Below are positions 1-11,180 of a DNA stretch of 64,000 bases, in pieces (the first letter of the stretch is position 1; each line of letters opens with the position of its first letter). The position numbers and the translations under genes were made by a program. The DNA lies in assembly GCF_042477335.2 (NCBI RefSeq), contig NC_091247.1, positions 1,324,501 to 1,388,500 on the forward strand, in the 5' to 3' direction. The notes below the pieces were generated by a model, which worked only from the letters and a program-made list of their open reading frames with translations, ran no database searches and was not told the origin of the DNA. The stretch comes from Ovis canadensis. Taxonomy: Eukaryota; Chordata; Mammalia; Artiodactyla; Bovidae.

Positions 1-330
1 TGTGAATTCAGGTCAGAGCTACACTGCTGGTCTCATATGTAATTATTTCTTCTCAGGATTACACATTTTTGAATAAAAATGAAATAAGACCTTCAGAATA
101 ACTGATGAAATACTTTTTGACCTAACATTAATATGCCACATGGAGGCAGGATAATGAATCAGGAAGATTAAAGATGTGGGGAGCCCAGGAGTATAAGCTC
201 TGGGCTGGAGCCGAGCCGGCGGGGGAGGCGGGGTGGTTGTTTCCACGTATATTTATTTGCTCTGACATTAGTGCATTAAGCTGGTGCATATGTAATTTCA
301 CATAAAACTCACAGCGGTGGAATATTCCTC
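1..330. other. AT-rich patch, candidate conserved non-coding element
   Basis: This stretch is clearly richer in A+T than the DNA that follows and holds no recognisable repeat or credible ORF. It contains homeodomain/POU-like strings such as TAATATGC, TAATGAATC and GCATATGTAATTTCAC, and a short GC-rich spacer around 205-240. Such islands in GC-rich mammalian DNA are often conserved enhancers, but conservation cannot be judged from one sequence. Confidence 0.35.
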
Positions 331-858
331 AGCTCACACAGGCCGCTCTCGTCTCATCATCAGAGTCTCCCCAGTGACACTGGAGGGGCCCTGTGCCCCC
401 AAACCCATCCCAAGGGACTGAGCAATAGCACCCGCAGATTTGGGAGGAGGGACGGGCTGTGGGGCATCTAAGGAGACCGGCGGGGTGGGAGGAAGGGGGC
501 CAAGTGTAGGGAAACAGGGGACACTCTGCGGCCCCCAAGCAGGCCCTGGGCTGATGGCCAGGGCACAGGTCACGCGGGGCAGTGTGCTGGGCCCCTCGGG
601 AGGCCTGGGGGCTGGGCTGGGGTCTCCGCCTCCGCAGAATCAGGTCGTTGTCCCTCTGGCCGGGCCTGGCCTTCTTCTGACCTGGCCTCTGAGCAACCCC
701 TGGGCTCTGGGCTGGAGCCCTTCCACCCCGACTCTCTCCTCTGACCCGTGGCTGCCCGGCCAGGGTTGGGTGGTCACGGGTGGGCAAACTGGGTGAGAAG
801 TCCTGGGGCCTGCCCCGGGGCACAGAACTGGCCCTCAGCCGGGTCGCTGAGCCCGAAG
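331..858. other. Unique GC-rich stretch, no gene seen
   Basis: GC-rich sequence without a recognisable repeat. Frames are open on both strands here, including one of 241 codons on the minus strand that runs into the C-rich tract. They encode Pro/Gly/Arg-rich low-complexity peptides with no domain, so I regard them as chance ORFs. Confidence 0.5.
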
Positions 859-972
859 TCCCCCCTCCCCCCCTCCCCCCCTCCCCCCTCCCCCCTCCCC
901 CCTCCCCCCTCCCCCCTCCCCCCTCCCCCCTCCCCCTCCCCCCTCCCCCCTCCCCCCCTCCCCCCTCCCTCC
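859..972. repeat. (CCCCCCT)n polypyrimidine tract
   Basis: An uninterrupted run of 114 pyrimidines made mainly of the heptamer CCCCCCT, with a few units one base longer or shorter. The minus strand therefore carries more than a dozen runs of five to eight G separated by single A, which is strong G-quadruplex potential. The mirror-symmetric pyrimidine strand can in principle form triplex H-DNA. The tract makes neighbouring frames read as Pro-rich or Gly/Arg-rich. Confidence 0.95.
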
Positions 973-979
973 GCCCCCT

Positions 980-1300
980 TGGCAACCGCAGGCCTGTTCT
1001 CTGCATTTGTGAGCCTATCTGTGTTTCATAGATTTCTACAGTTTTCAAATGCACAAATCTCTACCCTGCGGACAGAGGCAATCACCTGCGGGAGCATTGT
1101 GGAGAAACACTCTGGCAGGCCTGGCACCAAATTCTGGGTCACAGTTACATCTGTGGGGCGAGGGCCCCTCCCCAATTTAAGCAAAAATCCAGTATCGGAG
1201 CCGTTCAAGGTTTAATCACCGAGTCTGCAGTTTCCACAGAGCACCTGTCAGGCCCTCTGCCTCCAAGCTGTTCAGGAGACAAAAGTAACCTGGGCTGGGA
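980..1300. other. Unique stretch, nothing recognised
   Basis: Mixed-composition DNA between the C-rich tract and an old L1 end. No repeat family, coding signal or strong regulatory motif was recognised. Confidence 0.4.
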
Positions 1301-1486
1301 ATGTTGGCTGTAACTCTTTTTTTCAATCTTTTTTTTTTCATTAATAGGTTTATTTATTTTTTTAGATCAGGTTTAGGTTCACAGAACGACTGAGCAGATG
1401 GTACAGAGGGCAGAGTTCCCAGACACCCTCCTGCACCCACAACATTCCCATCATTTTATTATTGGGTTTACTTTTGCTTTGCTGGA

Positions 1487-1609
1487 TGGAGCAGGAAGTG
1501 GTACCCACTGCAGTGTTCTTGGCTGGAAAATCCCATGGATGGAGGAGACTGGCGGGCTACAGTCCACGGGGTCACAAAGCGTCAGGCACGCCTGAGCGAC
1601 TAACACGCC
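1487..1609 (+). mobile_element. Bov-tA/BOV-A2 SINE fragment with 12-bp target-site duplication
   Basis: The body matches the second half of the ruminant Bov-tA consensus: CCCACTGCAGTGTTCTTGG, then AATCCCATGGATGGAGGAG, then a degraded 'cacaaagcgtcaggcacgcc' tail. The 12-mer TGCTTTGCTGGA occurs directly on both sides (1475-1486 and 1610-1621), a clear target-site duplication that fixes the insertion boundaries inside the L1. Confidence 0.88.
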
Positions 1610-1768
1610 TGCTTTGCTGGAACTTTTTTAAGAGTAAGTTTTAGCTTTCAGAGCACTTTCAGATTCACAGCAAAACTGGGCAGGAGGCAGAGAGGTCTCT
1701 CCGGTACCCCTTGCCCACAGCTTCCCCCAGTACCAACAGCCACCCATTACTGTTTTCAGTGTTGACTG

Positions 1769-1980
1769 GTTTGGCTGTGTCGGGCTTGGCAGCAGCACCC
1801 GGCATCTTCGCTGCACCATGTGGGTCTTTCATTAAGGCACCCGGACGCTCAAGTTGCCGCATGTGGCCTTAGTTGTTCCATGGCCCGTGGGATCTCAGTT
1901 CCCCGATCAGGGGTGGAACCTGTGTCCCTTGCATTACAAAGCAGATGTTAACCAACCACTGGACCACCAGGGAGGTCCCC
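1769..1980 (-). mobile_element. CHR-type tRNA-derived SINE
   Basis: Read on the minus strand it begins with the tRNA-like head (reverse of CCACTGGACCACCAGGGAGG) and runs to the TTTGGCTGTG-type tail. This is the CHR (CHR-1/CHR-2) SINE shared by ruminants and whales. It sits inside the old L1, so it is younger than that L1. Confidence 0.8.
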
Positions 1981-2105
1981 ATCCGCCCATGACTGACACA
2001 CACCATCATCCCCCAGAGTCCACAGCTTACGTTAGGGTCCACTCTTGGTGTCGGACACTCCATGGGTTTGGACAAATATGTAATGACATGTACCCACCAT
2101 TACTG

Positions 2106-2306
2106 GGCTTCCCAGATGGCTCAGTGATAAAGAATTCTCCTGCTAATGCTGAAGATGCAGGTTTGATTCCTCGGTCAGGAAGACCCCTGGAGGAGGGCAT
2201 GGCGACCCGCTCCAGGGTTCTTGCCTGGAGAATCCCGCGGACGGAGGAGGCTGGCGGGCTACAGTCCATGTGGTCGCACAGAGCTGGGCACGACTGAGGC
2301 TGGGCA
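2106..2306 (+). mobile_element. Bov-tA SINE
   Basis: Starts with the tRNA-derived head GGGCTTCCCAGATGGCTCAG, continues through the internal promoter region and the TTCTTGCCTGGAGAATCCC body, and ends at GGGCACGACTGAGG. It is moderately diverged (CCGCGGACGGAGG where young copies have CCATGGACAGAGG). It interrupts the 5' side of the L1 fragment. Confidence 0.88.
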
Positions 2307-2560
2307 CGTAGGCACACCCAGCTCTACTGCCTCCTAAGGGGCAGGCTCTGCCCAAGAGCCCCCTGCACGTGCCGCCCACCGTCGAGTCCCTGGATCCAGG
2401 CACAAGGGGCGGGGTCCACACAGCCCCAGGATGGCAGTCTCACGGCAGGCTGGGGCTGGAGGTATCTCACGGAAGACTGTGGGGCAGCCTGGGGGCTGAG
2501 CAGGCAGACACCTTCTTGTATGTAACAGGCGTGGTAAGACTCGGGTCAGGACAGAATCCT
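2307..2560. other. Unique GC-rich stretch, nothing recognised
   Basis: GC-rich DNA after the SINE. The open frame crossing it has no recognisable domain. Confidence 0.4.
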
Positions 2561-2830
2561 GTTCCCTGCAGAGTCTTGCTCTCTTTGGTCAAACATTTGA
2601 AGCTAGATTACGTATCCTTTTTCCTTTCGCTCTCCTTCCCCTGGCTGTCACGGAGCTCAAGGTTACACTTAGCTTGCAACTGCCGGCTGCTTCATGTCTC
2701 GGTTTTGGTAAAGTCACAGTTTCTAACTCAGGTTTTAATCTTTCCATTAACCACGATATGGTCTGTTGTTTTCACCACAGAGCATCTCACCTGATTACAG
2801 GAAGAGGTGGCTGCCCGTAAATCACTGGAA
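2561..2830. other. AT-richer patch, candidate regulatory element
   Basis: Composition drops in GC relative to both flanks. The patch includes a RUNX-like AACCAC core and several T-rich runs. It has no repeat signature. Regulatory function is an inference from composition only. Confidence 0.3.
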
Positions 2831-3890
2831 ATGATGCAGGGCTGGACTGAGATCTGTGAGGACTGGGGGAGAGGGAGGCGCGGTCCTTGCTCTCAGTGAC
2901 CCTCCTGTGTGTGCAGAGATGAGATGCGCCCACGGGCAGGGTCAGAGCCCCAGACTGGACTGTCTGGACCAGACACAGAGGGGCTGCCTGCTCATGCAAT
3001 CTGGAACCCACACTGTTTGGACAGTCAGTCACGCCTGCCTGACCAAGCTGGGCTGACCACAGACCCCTCTCTGGAGCTGGGGGTCAGCAGCGGCTGGAGA
3101 GGATGTCCCTGGTGGTGGCCCCTCCCCAGAGAGTCTGAAGCGCAGCTCCTGCTCTTGAGACCCTTGGAGCTGCCCCAGCTCCCACCCTTCCGGAGCCCAG
3201 CTCCCTAGTGCTGACCTGGGAGCTGTGAACTGCCTGAGTGCTGCCAGCATCCCCGTTGGTATCTGCTGCTGCTGGTCAATGTCAGCTTCTGCTGCTGGTA
3301 TCCAAAGGGCTGTTCAGACAAAGGCTCTGCTGTCCTTGCTGGGCTCAGCAGGAGGGAGCAGAGATCACTTAGCGATGTCTGCCCTGCGCCCAGCATGGGG
3401 AGAGATGGCCCCAGTGCACAGTATCACAAGCTCCGTGCCGACCGCCACCCTCCCTCTTTACTCCAGACCCGCGGCCTTCCTAGGAGCCAAGTGCACCCTT
3501 GAAGGAGGCCAGCTGCAATGCCTGTCTTTATAATTCACGACTAGTCTGCTGAATGTCCTTCCTGACGGCTCATCTATGCCTGTATCCAAGTAGCGCTCGA
3601 CAATCAGCCTTCCGGACCTTGTCAACAGGACAGGCGGGAAGATGAATTCTCCCGCACTAATTCCCAGACAGGCCAGGGCTCTCTGGGTCATTCCTTTCTC
3701 TCAGCTCGCCCAGCACTGGGGGGAGGACCCATAGTTCTGGGGTGAGGCTTGGGGGAAGGCTGCCCTTCCTGGTGCTGCAGCTGGGCCCTGCAAGGCCAGC
3801 TCTCCTTGCTCATTCCTAAGCACCCCCGCTCACCCAGCCAGCACAGAAGAGAGCCCGCCTTTGCCCTTGAAGACCGCGATGGCGACTCTG
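2831..3890. other. Unique GC-rich stretch with a small CTG-rich patch
   Basis: No repeat family or gene recognised. At about 3238-3305 several CTGCTG/CTGCTGGTATC-type strings recur, which looks like a decayed short repeat. Confidence 0.4.
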
Positions 3891-3899
3891 GCTGCACGG

Positions 3900-4330
3900 G
3901 AGCCCATTCCTTGGGATGATGAATGTCTCTTTCTGGTGGGGCACCTGGGCTTTCTGCACGGAAGCCAAGACACGTGTAAGGCCCTTTAAGAGCACTGATT
4001 TCCATGGCAAGTACACAGCTCACAGAATACCGTATTTCACTGGTTTTACAGCAGGCCAGCGACTGGAGCCTGGGCCTCTCCAGACCTCGTGTCATCAATC
4101 TCGGGCCGGACGAGCTGGCAGATTGCGTCTGCCCTCCCTCGACATGCCCCGCAGCCAGACGGGAGAGTGTCTCGTCTGGCTTTTTCCATTTTTCTCCTAA
4201 CAGGTTCAATATTTTAGCAAATCCAAGTGCCGTGTGACTGGAGGTGGTTTCCAGGAGACGGGCCTCGCTCTCCATACTTCTGCCACGGTAATTAATTTAG
4301 TGGCTCGTGAGTTATGGACTGCAGCGCCTC
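3900..4330. other. AT-rich patch with homeodomain cores, candidate conserved non-coding element
   Basis: Unlike its flanks this patch has moderate GC and contains GGTAATTAATTTAGTGG at about 4290, a CCATGGCAAG string and several T-rich runs. No interspersed repeat is recognised. The double TAAT core is typical of homeobox-bound enhancers, but the sequence alone cannot show function. Confidence 0.38.
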
Positions 4331-4649
4331 CGAGCCCTGCCTCGCGCCCCTCCTGGTGCTGCAAGGCCTCTGAGTTCCTTTTATCGTGACGATGTCTCCG
4401 GTGGTGCAGACCAAGGGCCCGGGGGTTTCTGAGCCGAAGTGGACTGTGGCACAAGGCCACCCAGTGGCCCAGCCAGCTCTCAGCAGTTACTGTCTGTTTG
4501 TGCCAGGCTTGCGGTGATGCTTAGCAGGGTATGGGGAAGAGCCAGACTCTGACTCCCTTGGGAGGTGGTGGGAGTGGGTTATGGGGTGCTGGGCCGATAT
4601 CCTGAAGGACATGACCAGGGGCTTCCAGGCCCAGGAAGGGGTGGTGCCT
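4331..4649. other. Unique stretch, nothing recognised
   Basis: GC-rich and repeat-free as far as I can see. Confidence 0.35.
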
Positions 4650-4770
4650 ACTTTCCCCCATTTACCCATGAGGAGTCGGGGGCTCGGGGAGGAGAGGCGG
4701 CCTGCCCATGGGGCGAGACTACGAGGGGAGGGGCTGGGCCTTGAACCTCTGTGCCCGCTCGCTGGCTCCT
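4650..4770 (-). mobile_element. Probable MIR fragment
   Basis: CCCCCATTTACCCATGAGGA followed by a block ending in GGGCCTTGAACCT resembles the reverse complement of the MIR core and its tRNA-like head (cccattttacagatgagg... to ...gaaccc). Strongly diverged. Confidence 0.45.
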
Positions 4771-5716
4771 GGCTTTCCTTAGTCCGTAAGTTGGCTGAGT
4801 GGGCCAAGGAGGCCTCCTGATGCTGTGGGGACCTTTGGAAAAAGAAGAGGTGGCGAAGGAAGGAAGGAAGAGGGAAACTTTCCCGGAAGGAGGGTGCACA
4901 GCCACTCGAGGCCAGTGGCCCCCAGGGACCAATAGGGCTTTGCTGAGCACAAGCGAGGTGGGCTCCTCGTCGCTAGGGAGGACGGCTCCTCGGGGGCTCC
5001 TGCTGGGGTCACGGCTGCCGCCGCAGCCCACACACCAGGAGGGGACGGCCCTAACTCTCAGGGATGGGACGTCCTTAACTGGGACCCTGGCTGTCGCCTC
5101 CCCTAGTTCCCGAATGGCGAGACATCGAGCTGAGTCTGAAAGGAGCAGAAAGCCCCGGGTGGTGAGGGCATCTTCACAGGGACGGGGTGGGCGGCGGGTA
5201 GGAAGCCTCCTGACCCACAGGGAGGGCGGGAGGCCGGGCCGCGCACCGCTGGGCCCACTTCACACACAGGGGCCGAGGCAGGGTGGGACGGCCCAGTAAA
5301 CCCCGAGGATCCTCTGAGCCACCAGGGCCAGGGCGAGGCCGTCCCCAGCCTCCTGCGGGAGGCGGCCCGGGCAGCGGCTGTGCTGGCCCGGCTCAGGGTC
5401 CCGGCTCCCTAGACTGCACACTGGGAGAGAGGGGACTCCTGCGTTCTATGTGTTTCTGGTCTCATGTTAGTCATTAGCTAAAGAATTGCTTCCAGGCAAC
5501 AAACAAGCAAGACTGTGCCCACAATATTTTGGGGGTGTTTTCCATCTCTTGCGGGGCTGAAACAATGACTCAGTATCCAAATGTCACACTTGGCTGGGAA
5601 ACGGTTTCATACGAATAACTATGAGAATCCGCAGCACCCGCAAGAGGAGCGAAAGGGAAGCTGCGCTGAGGAGACGCGGAAAAGCGACCCTGTTTACTCT
5701 CCTGTGGGTGAGAGTG
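4771..5716. other. Unique GC-rich stretch
   Basis: Contains a CpG-rich block at about 5220-5410 and a less GC-rich stretch at about 5450-5620 that includes a TGACTCAG (AP-1/NF-E2-like) site. No coding or repeat signature found. Confidence 0.4.
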
Positions 5717-5863
5717 AGTGGAGGGGGCGACCGCAGCCCGCTCCAGTGCTCTCGCCTGGAGAATCCCAGGGACGGGGAGCCTGGTGGGCTGCAGTCCACG
5801 GGGTCGCACAGAGTCGGACACGACTGAAGCGACTTAGCAGCAGCAGCAGCAGCAGCAGCAGCA
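5717..5863 (+). mobile_element. BOV-A2 SINE, partial, with 11-bp target-site duplication
   Basis: Carries the second BOV-A2 unit (CTCCAGTGCTCTCGCCTGG through CACGACTGAAGCGACTTAGC) and the typical (AGC)n tail of about nine units. The 11-mer GGGTGAGAGTG lies directly on both sides (5706-5716 and 5864-5874), so the insertion is well bounded. The copy is little diverged and probably young. Confidence 0.93.
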
Positions 5864-5874
5864 GGGTGAGAGTG

Positions 5875-8589
5875 TTCCTCTGAAAGGCTGGGTTTTAATT
5901 CTGGCTGAGGACAATTCTCCCGCTTAGGGCTCAGGAGTGAGCCAACCAGCATTAGAGTTTGATAATAGCTGCGGGGCTCCATAGCTGTTTGCCCTAGCCT
6001 GGTCTCTGGGCTCAGGGAAGAGGCTACACCTTGGGTGGGCTTGGCTAAGTGCCTTACTCTGGCCAGTGAGACGGCAGGGGTAAAGCTTGTCAGTTCTGGA
6101 AAGACCCTGACGGGCCCGCACATCCGTTAGTCTCTTCTGGGGTCGAGTGGGTAAATCTCATTCGCCACATGCACGCAGCAGGTCCGACGGATGAAAGCTC
6201 TCTTTGTTACTGCCGCAGAGGCTCCACTAGCCTGGCTGGAACAACGTAAGGCCTGCAGACGCTTCTGGTTACAAGCCCTGGGCGACACTGGGTTACATGA
6301 AGTCCAGCAGGAGAGGAGGGTTTCTTAGGGTCTCGGCAGAGTGGGCGAGAGTCTAGAGGAGGGGTTTCCGCGTTCCTCGAGTGCTGGGTGTGCTCTGGGA
6401 AGCCCTGGACCCACTGCCCACAGCTCATCGCCCTGGACGCCCCCCGCCCCTCCCCGGAGATGCCCGTGGCCACGGCCACCTTACAGACAAGCAGGCGGGG
6501 TCACAGAGGAGAAGGGGCCTTCCTGGGGTCGCCATGGCAACACCACGACTGGCATCCTTCCCTTGGCCCCAGCAGGACCCGTCCCCTGAGGCCCCCAGGC
6601 TGTTTCCGGTCTTGCGGTGACCGTTCCCTTTCTGCAGGTCAGGAACTGGGTGGGGCCTGACTTCGGATTCCACCCCAGGGCTGTCTGGGTGATAAAGATG
6701 ACAGTGAGTCATCATCCAAGGGAAAATGAAGCTGTCCTAATATGCCTGGTCACCCTCGCCAGGCTGAGCCAAGAGGCAGGGGTCAGAAGGGCGGGAGGAT
6801 GGACTCCGGCCACAGGCTCTGGGAACACTCAGTACTAAGTGGCCTCCCTGGGCCCCAGACATGGCTGGCCGGGTGGTGGGCAGTGAGCTGCCACTAGGAG
6901 ATAGTGACCGCCCGGGGGAGGGGGACGGGAGGAGGGGGAGCCGCAGACGGCACTGGCCACCTCCCCCGGCCCCTGCTTGTGCCCCCCTCCCCCTCGTGCC
7001 CCTGTCCCCTCTGGGGTCAGCTGTTTGCTGAAAACAGGCTAACTCGTGCCTGGCCTGGGGCCTGTCCTCACAGGACCCCTGCAGGTCTGGGGGACACTCT
7101 GTGAGGGCCCGAGCTCATAGGACCCTGATGGCCCCCCAGGCCCGCTGGTCCTGAGGTGACCTTCCTACTGGGCCCGGCCCCTGCCAGGGGCTGCATGGCC
7201 CTCATCACGGGGCTCAGAGCCCTCGAACAGTCTCCAGGCGCGGCCGCTGGGCACTGGGAGAGGGGGCTGAGGCGTCTCTGTGTCGTGAGGTGCTGGGAGG
7301 GTGCAGCCTCCCCCTGGGGACCGAGTTTGCAAAAATCTCAGGGCCCAGGCAGTGGAGGGGCCGTCTGTGAGCTGTGTGTCTAAGTGCGGTTCGCCCTGGA
7401 TGCCGTTTATCTGATGCAGCAGGACCGAGAGCCGTGACGACCAGCTGGGTGATGACCGGGGGCGCTGAGAGCCTCTGCTGCTCCGGCCAGCAGCTGGCAA
7501 GGTGCCCACCTGTGTCTGCAGAGGCCTGGGGGAGAGCAGCCTCCGCCCCCCATCCCCTGCCTCCGCTAGGCCACCGAGGGCGGGGTCAGAGGGAGTCCCC
7601 CGGTGCCCCAGGAGGCTCTCTCAGAGCAGCTTCTGGGAATGGAGGGGCGGGTCAGGCCGCTCAGGGACTGGAGGACAAGGAGGGCTGCAGCACAACCAGG
7701 GCGAGGCAGGGGCCCAAGCGCAGACGCCGGGTCTGGGCACTAAATTCTCATCACTAATGCCCTCCCTTGACAACAGGAAGAGGCTGGTGGCCAGGCGGAA
7801 GCTTGCTCAGCGTATGGGGCTCCGGCTGCTCGAACCGGGGGTCTGGCCGTCCTGACCAGCCGGAGTCAGAGTGACCTCGGATAGTCCAGCCCCCATCGAG
7901 CCTGGTCTCCCTTAAAGCCCACAGTTGGGCTGGCTCTCCACCTGCACCTCCTCACTTGAAAACGTCCCTTGAACAAGAACAGTGACATGCTGAGCTGCCC
8001 AGGGGGCCAGAGTCATGCGATGGCCCAGCCTGGCCCTTCTGCAAAGTCGCCTGGTATGGGAGGAGGCTCGGGTGAAGCCGGCTGCCAGCTGCTCTGGGGA
8101 CGACTGTCAAGACCAGCTCCTTAAGGAGGAGACGCTGACAGCTGGGCAGCCTCCCAGGGCCGCTGGCTGGGGCTTGAGGATCCAGGCAGTGGGTCTCAGT
8201 GGCTCTCCTCAAGGGTGCATGAGGCCAGACGGCGGCTCAGCCTCTGGGGGTGCACGGTGGAGGGAAGGGCAGAGCAGAGGGACAGGGCAGGACAACTCTC
8301 TCCTTCCCTTTGGTGTGGGGAGCCTTCAGCCAGCTGCTGCGGTCAGTCCAGGTGGGCCGCACAGAGGTGGTGACGGGAGGAGGCAGCTCTGTACATGCAT
8401 GTCCAGGCTGAAACGAACAGCTGATGGGCTCGCCCTCTGTGCTGGGTGCTGGGACAGAGGGGTCACCAGGGCAGGCTACGGGCCTCCCGCTGGGGATTCA
8501 CACGCTCAAGAGCTGAGGCACTAACAAAAACCAGTAACAAGTGCGCGCTAACATACAGAGCATGGTGTGTAAGCTGAAAAAGGAGGCGC
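5875..8589. other. Unique GC-rich stretch, no gene seen
   Basis: About 2.7 kb without a recognised transposon. An AP-1-like GTGAGTCATC site lies near 6706, and a perfect X-box is listed separately at 6528-6541. ORFs of 80-170 codons here are compositionally biased and lack domains. Confidence 0.45.
6528..6541. promoter_or_regulatory. X-box (RFX-type inverted repeat)
   Basis: GTCGCCATGGCAAC fits the RFX consensus GTNRCC-(0-3 N)-RGYAAC exactly, with a 2-base spacer. RFX proteins bind such sites in ciliary and MHC class II genes. By my estimate roughly half a perfect site is expected by chance in 64 kb, so this is only suggestive. Confidence 0.4.
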
Positions 8590-8930
8590 GAATGCCAAGG
8601 GTGAGGGGGGAGTCTAATTTAAAACTGGGCTCAGGGCAGGTCTCACGGATGGGGCGTTTGAATAGAGACTTATGGAAGGAGGGGAGGGCCACGCCGCCGC
8701 CTGCCAGAAGGGCATCCGCAGAGGGACGGTGCGTGCAAAGGGCCTGCGGTGAGAACGGCCAGGCAAGCTCAGGGGCAACCAAGAGAGCAGCAGTGTCAGG
8801 GGAGGGGAGCGTGGCAGGAAGGCCCAGGAGCGCCAGCGGGGCAGGGCTTAGGGCCTCAGGGGCCAGGACTTTGGCCAGACTCCGGGTGAGAAGGGGGTCT
8901 TGGGTTGTGAAGTGACCCGACTCATGGCTT
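8590..8930 (+). repeat. Probable old mammalian interspersed repeat, family not named
   Basis: Order and wording (a GGAAGGAGGGGAG block, a GCAGAGGGACGGTGCGTGCA block, AAAGGCCTGCGGTGAGAACG, then CCAGGACTTTGGCCAGACTC) follow a widespread mammalian repeat whose consensus has a 'cattccaggcagagggaac' core. I do not recall the family name with certainty. The stretch at 48920-49480 appears to be related. Confidence 0.4.
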
Positions 8931-10215
8931 AGAAGCTCCCCCTGGCTCGCTGGAGACCAGGCTGAGCCACAGTCACGGAGAGAAAGGCCAGGTCAGAAGA
9001 GAGATCACCCAAGCTCCAAGATCGTAGGGAGCCCGTCAGCCTGCGTGAGAACGTCCCCTCGCAGGGCTTCGGTTTCCTGTTCTGTAAGGTGGAGGGTTTG
9101 TGGACGTCTGGGTGGAGAGCTCAGGGGAACCAGGCCACCTTGGACCTCGATGTCCCCAACAAGGGAGAGGAGTTTGGTGGAGAAGCCCAGCCCCTGTCAC
9201 TAGGAGAAACTCAACCCAAACTCGATGCACAAACACCCCCAGACCGTGCATCGTCCCGCCTGAAGTCCTCGTGGGCCGTGCAGGCCAGGTCTGGTCCCTG
9301 AGTTGCTGCTCCAGGACTGGGGATTTGGAGAGAACCACAGCTCGGTGGAGACACAGCACAGATGAGATTGCCCGGTGCAAGGATGCTGAGTCCGTCAGAC
9401 CACATTCTTTTCCTTCCCAGACACACAGCTGGACCACACGGCCCTGCGCTCAGGAGGGACCCTGTGTTTGTCCTCTGACCGGAGGCCTGTGGGCAGAAGT
9501 GACTTATCTCACGAGAGCCCTGCGCGGGGCCCGTCACCAGCGTCCCTCCATCAGGGCTGGGTCCCGGGATTCTGAGGGGTCAGGCAGGTCGGCCGGGAGA
9601 CCGGAGCGGCCCCCTGGGCTGCGGCTGTCGCCTCCCACGCTGGCCAGTGTGTGAGTGGGGGTGGAAGGTGCTTTACGCCTCTGTGGCGTGGGGACGTTTG
9701 TTACAGCAGCTGTCTGCTGACACCTACTCCTTACAGGACGTGCAGCCAGGGCCTCTTGGGTGTCCGAGCGATTGCCTCTGAGCGGACGCTGTGGCGGTGC
9801 AGACTCTGGGGAGGTCACGTGCCTGTAGCGGGCTCTTACATCTGCGGGGTAAGGAGAGCGCCTGCCCCAGGTGGTGGCCGTGAGGGGTGAGGGGTGAAGT
9901 CCAGGTGGCCCAGGAGGGGCCTCCCCGGGTGCCCTTGACACTGGTCTTAACTCGCATTCTCCACCCAGGTAGACAGGTCCTGCAGTTGAGAGCTCTGCGA
10001 CACAGGGCCTGTGCTCTGACCCCCAGCCCCGCCCTGACAGGGCCTCCCTTCCAGCCTCATTGTCCTGCCTGCCTGCAGGCCGTGGGCGACGTGCGCTGGC
10101 TCCAGGCTGGATCCACACACCCCAGCTGGCCTCCGGCCCACTCAGACGTGGCACAGAGCCAAGCTCCCCCGCCTGCTGCACAGGTTACCCTCTGGACTAG
10201 GGCCATCTTGGTATA
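8931..10215. other. Unique GC-rich stretch, no gene seen
   Basis: No repeat recognised. The 215-codon minus-strand frame at 9534-10181 is a Pro/Arg-rich chance ORF. Confidence 0.4.
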
Positions 10216-10219
10216 AGCA

Positions 10220-10300
10220 TCATTGGCTCTTTTGAAGAGATGGAGAAACCGAGGCCCAGGTCCCCAAGTGCCCCTGTCAAAGTCACACGTCAGCGTGAGC
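10220..10300 (-). mobile_element. Probable MIR fragment
   Basis: The string GAGATGGAGAAACCGAGGCC is the reverse-strand form of the MIR core (gatgaggaaactgaggc), followed by a degraded 'caaagtcacacg' box. Confidence 0.5.
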
Positions 10301-10354
10301 AGCCATGCCAGGGCTACAAGTTGCCCCCATGATCCACGAGATTCCTAGCACCCC

Positions 10355-10490
10355 AGACTCAGACAGGCTGACATCCCATCCAAGCTCTGCCCCACGGGCT
10401 GGGCGAGATCAGGCAGCTGCCTACGTAGCCTGAGCCTCAGTTTGCTCACCTGTAAAATGGGGAGATGATGTAAAACCAGCCTCCCAGATG
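10355..10490 (+). mobile_element. MIR SINE fragment
   Basis: GCCTGAGCCTCAGTTTGCTC followed by ACCTGTAAAATGGGGAGATG is an excellent match to the conserved MIR core on the plus strand. The upstream part (gctctgccccacgggctgggcg) fits the region before the core more loosely. Confidence 0.75.
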
Positions 10491-11180
10491 GCCCCAGTGA
10501 CCGCACCTCCTGGTTTCCCTCCTCGGCAGCCCTTCCCTTGCTGGACCAAGCTGGGTCTGTGTGACCAACGGCAGTCTGCAGAACGGGCGCTACATCACCT
10601 GAGATTAGGTTATGAAGGCAGCGCGGCTGTGGCTCAGACGGCTGTGCTCCTGTCCCTCTCAGAAGGCGGGGCAGGCCAGCTGCCCTACTGCCATCAGCAG
10701 TCTTGCTGGAGAACTGGGGCCTCTTGCCAACAGTCTCGTGCGTGAGCCTGAAAGAGGCTCCTCCAGCCCCACGCACGCCTTCAGATGAGGCAGTGCCAGC
10801 TGTCAACCTGACTGCCCCCTCCTGAGAGGTCCTGAGCCTGCCTGAGGCCGCCCTGTAGGCGGCAGAGATTGAAATAACAAGTGCTTTTTGTCTCCTGCAG
10901 CTGAGAAGTGGCGGCCACTTGTCTCCCCCTTGCAGTAGCTCTGGGTGAGGAATGCCCACCCACTGGGTGGGGTGGCCTGGGGATTACACGGAGGTACGTG
11001 GGCGCCTAGCTCCCAGCCGGCCCAGCGCCCCGTGGCCCACTGCCGCTTCCTCCCTGCCCTCATCATGGTTGCTAACCCTTACCACCCAGGAACCCAAGGA
11101 GCCTCCCGCCTGTTTGACCAAGGCCAGCCCTTTCCTCTCTCCTCCAGTGCAGCTCGGGAACGTGGGTGCTTACCAGAGCA
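10491..11180. other. Unique GC-rich stretch, no gene seen
   Basis: No repeat or coding signature recognised. Confidence 0.4.

Larger units (their letters stand above)
1305..2105 (-). mobile_element. Old L1 (L1M-type) 3' end sequence, interrupted by SINEs
   Basis: Two successive stretches match, by eye, the reverse complement of the 3' end of old mammalian L1 (L1MB-like). The first (about 1325-1486) has a T-rich start and the hallmark GGTTTAGGTTCACAG. The second (about 1622-1768) repeats the same type of end with CAGATTCACAGCAAAACTGG. It continues after a CHR SINE at about 1981-2105 with the hallmark CATGGGTTTGGACAAATATG. The T-rich starts show that the element lies on the minus strand. Two 3' ends in a row suggest one L1 landed beside the tail of another. 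Divergence is high; the subfamily is not certain. Confidence 0.7.
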
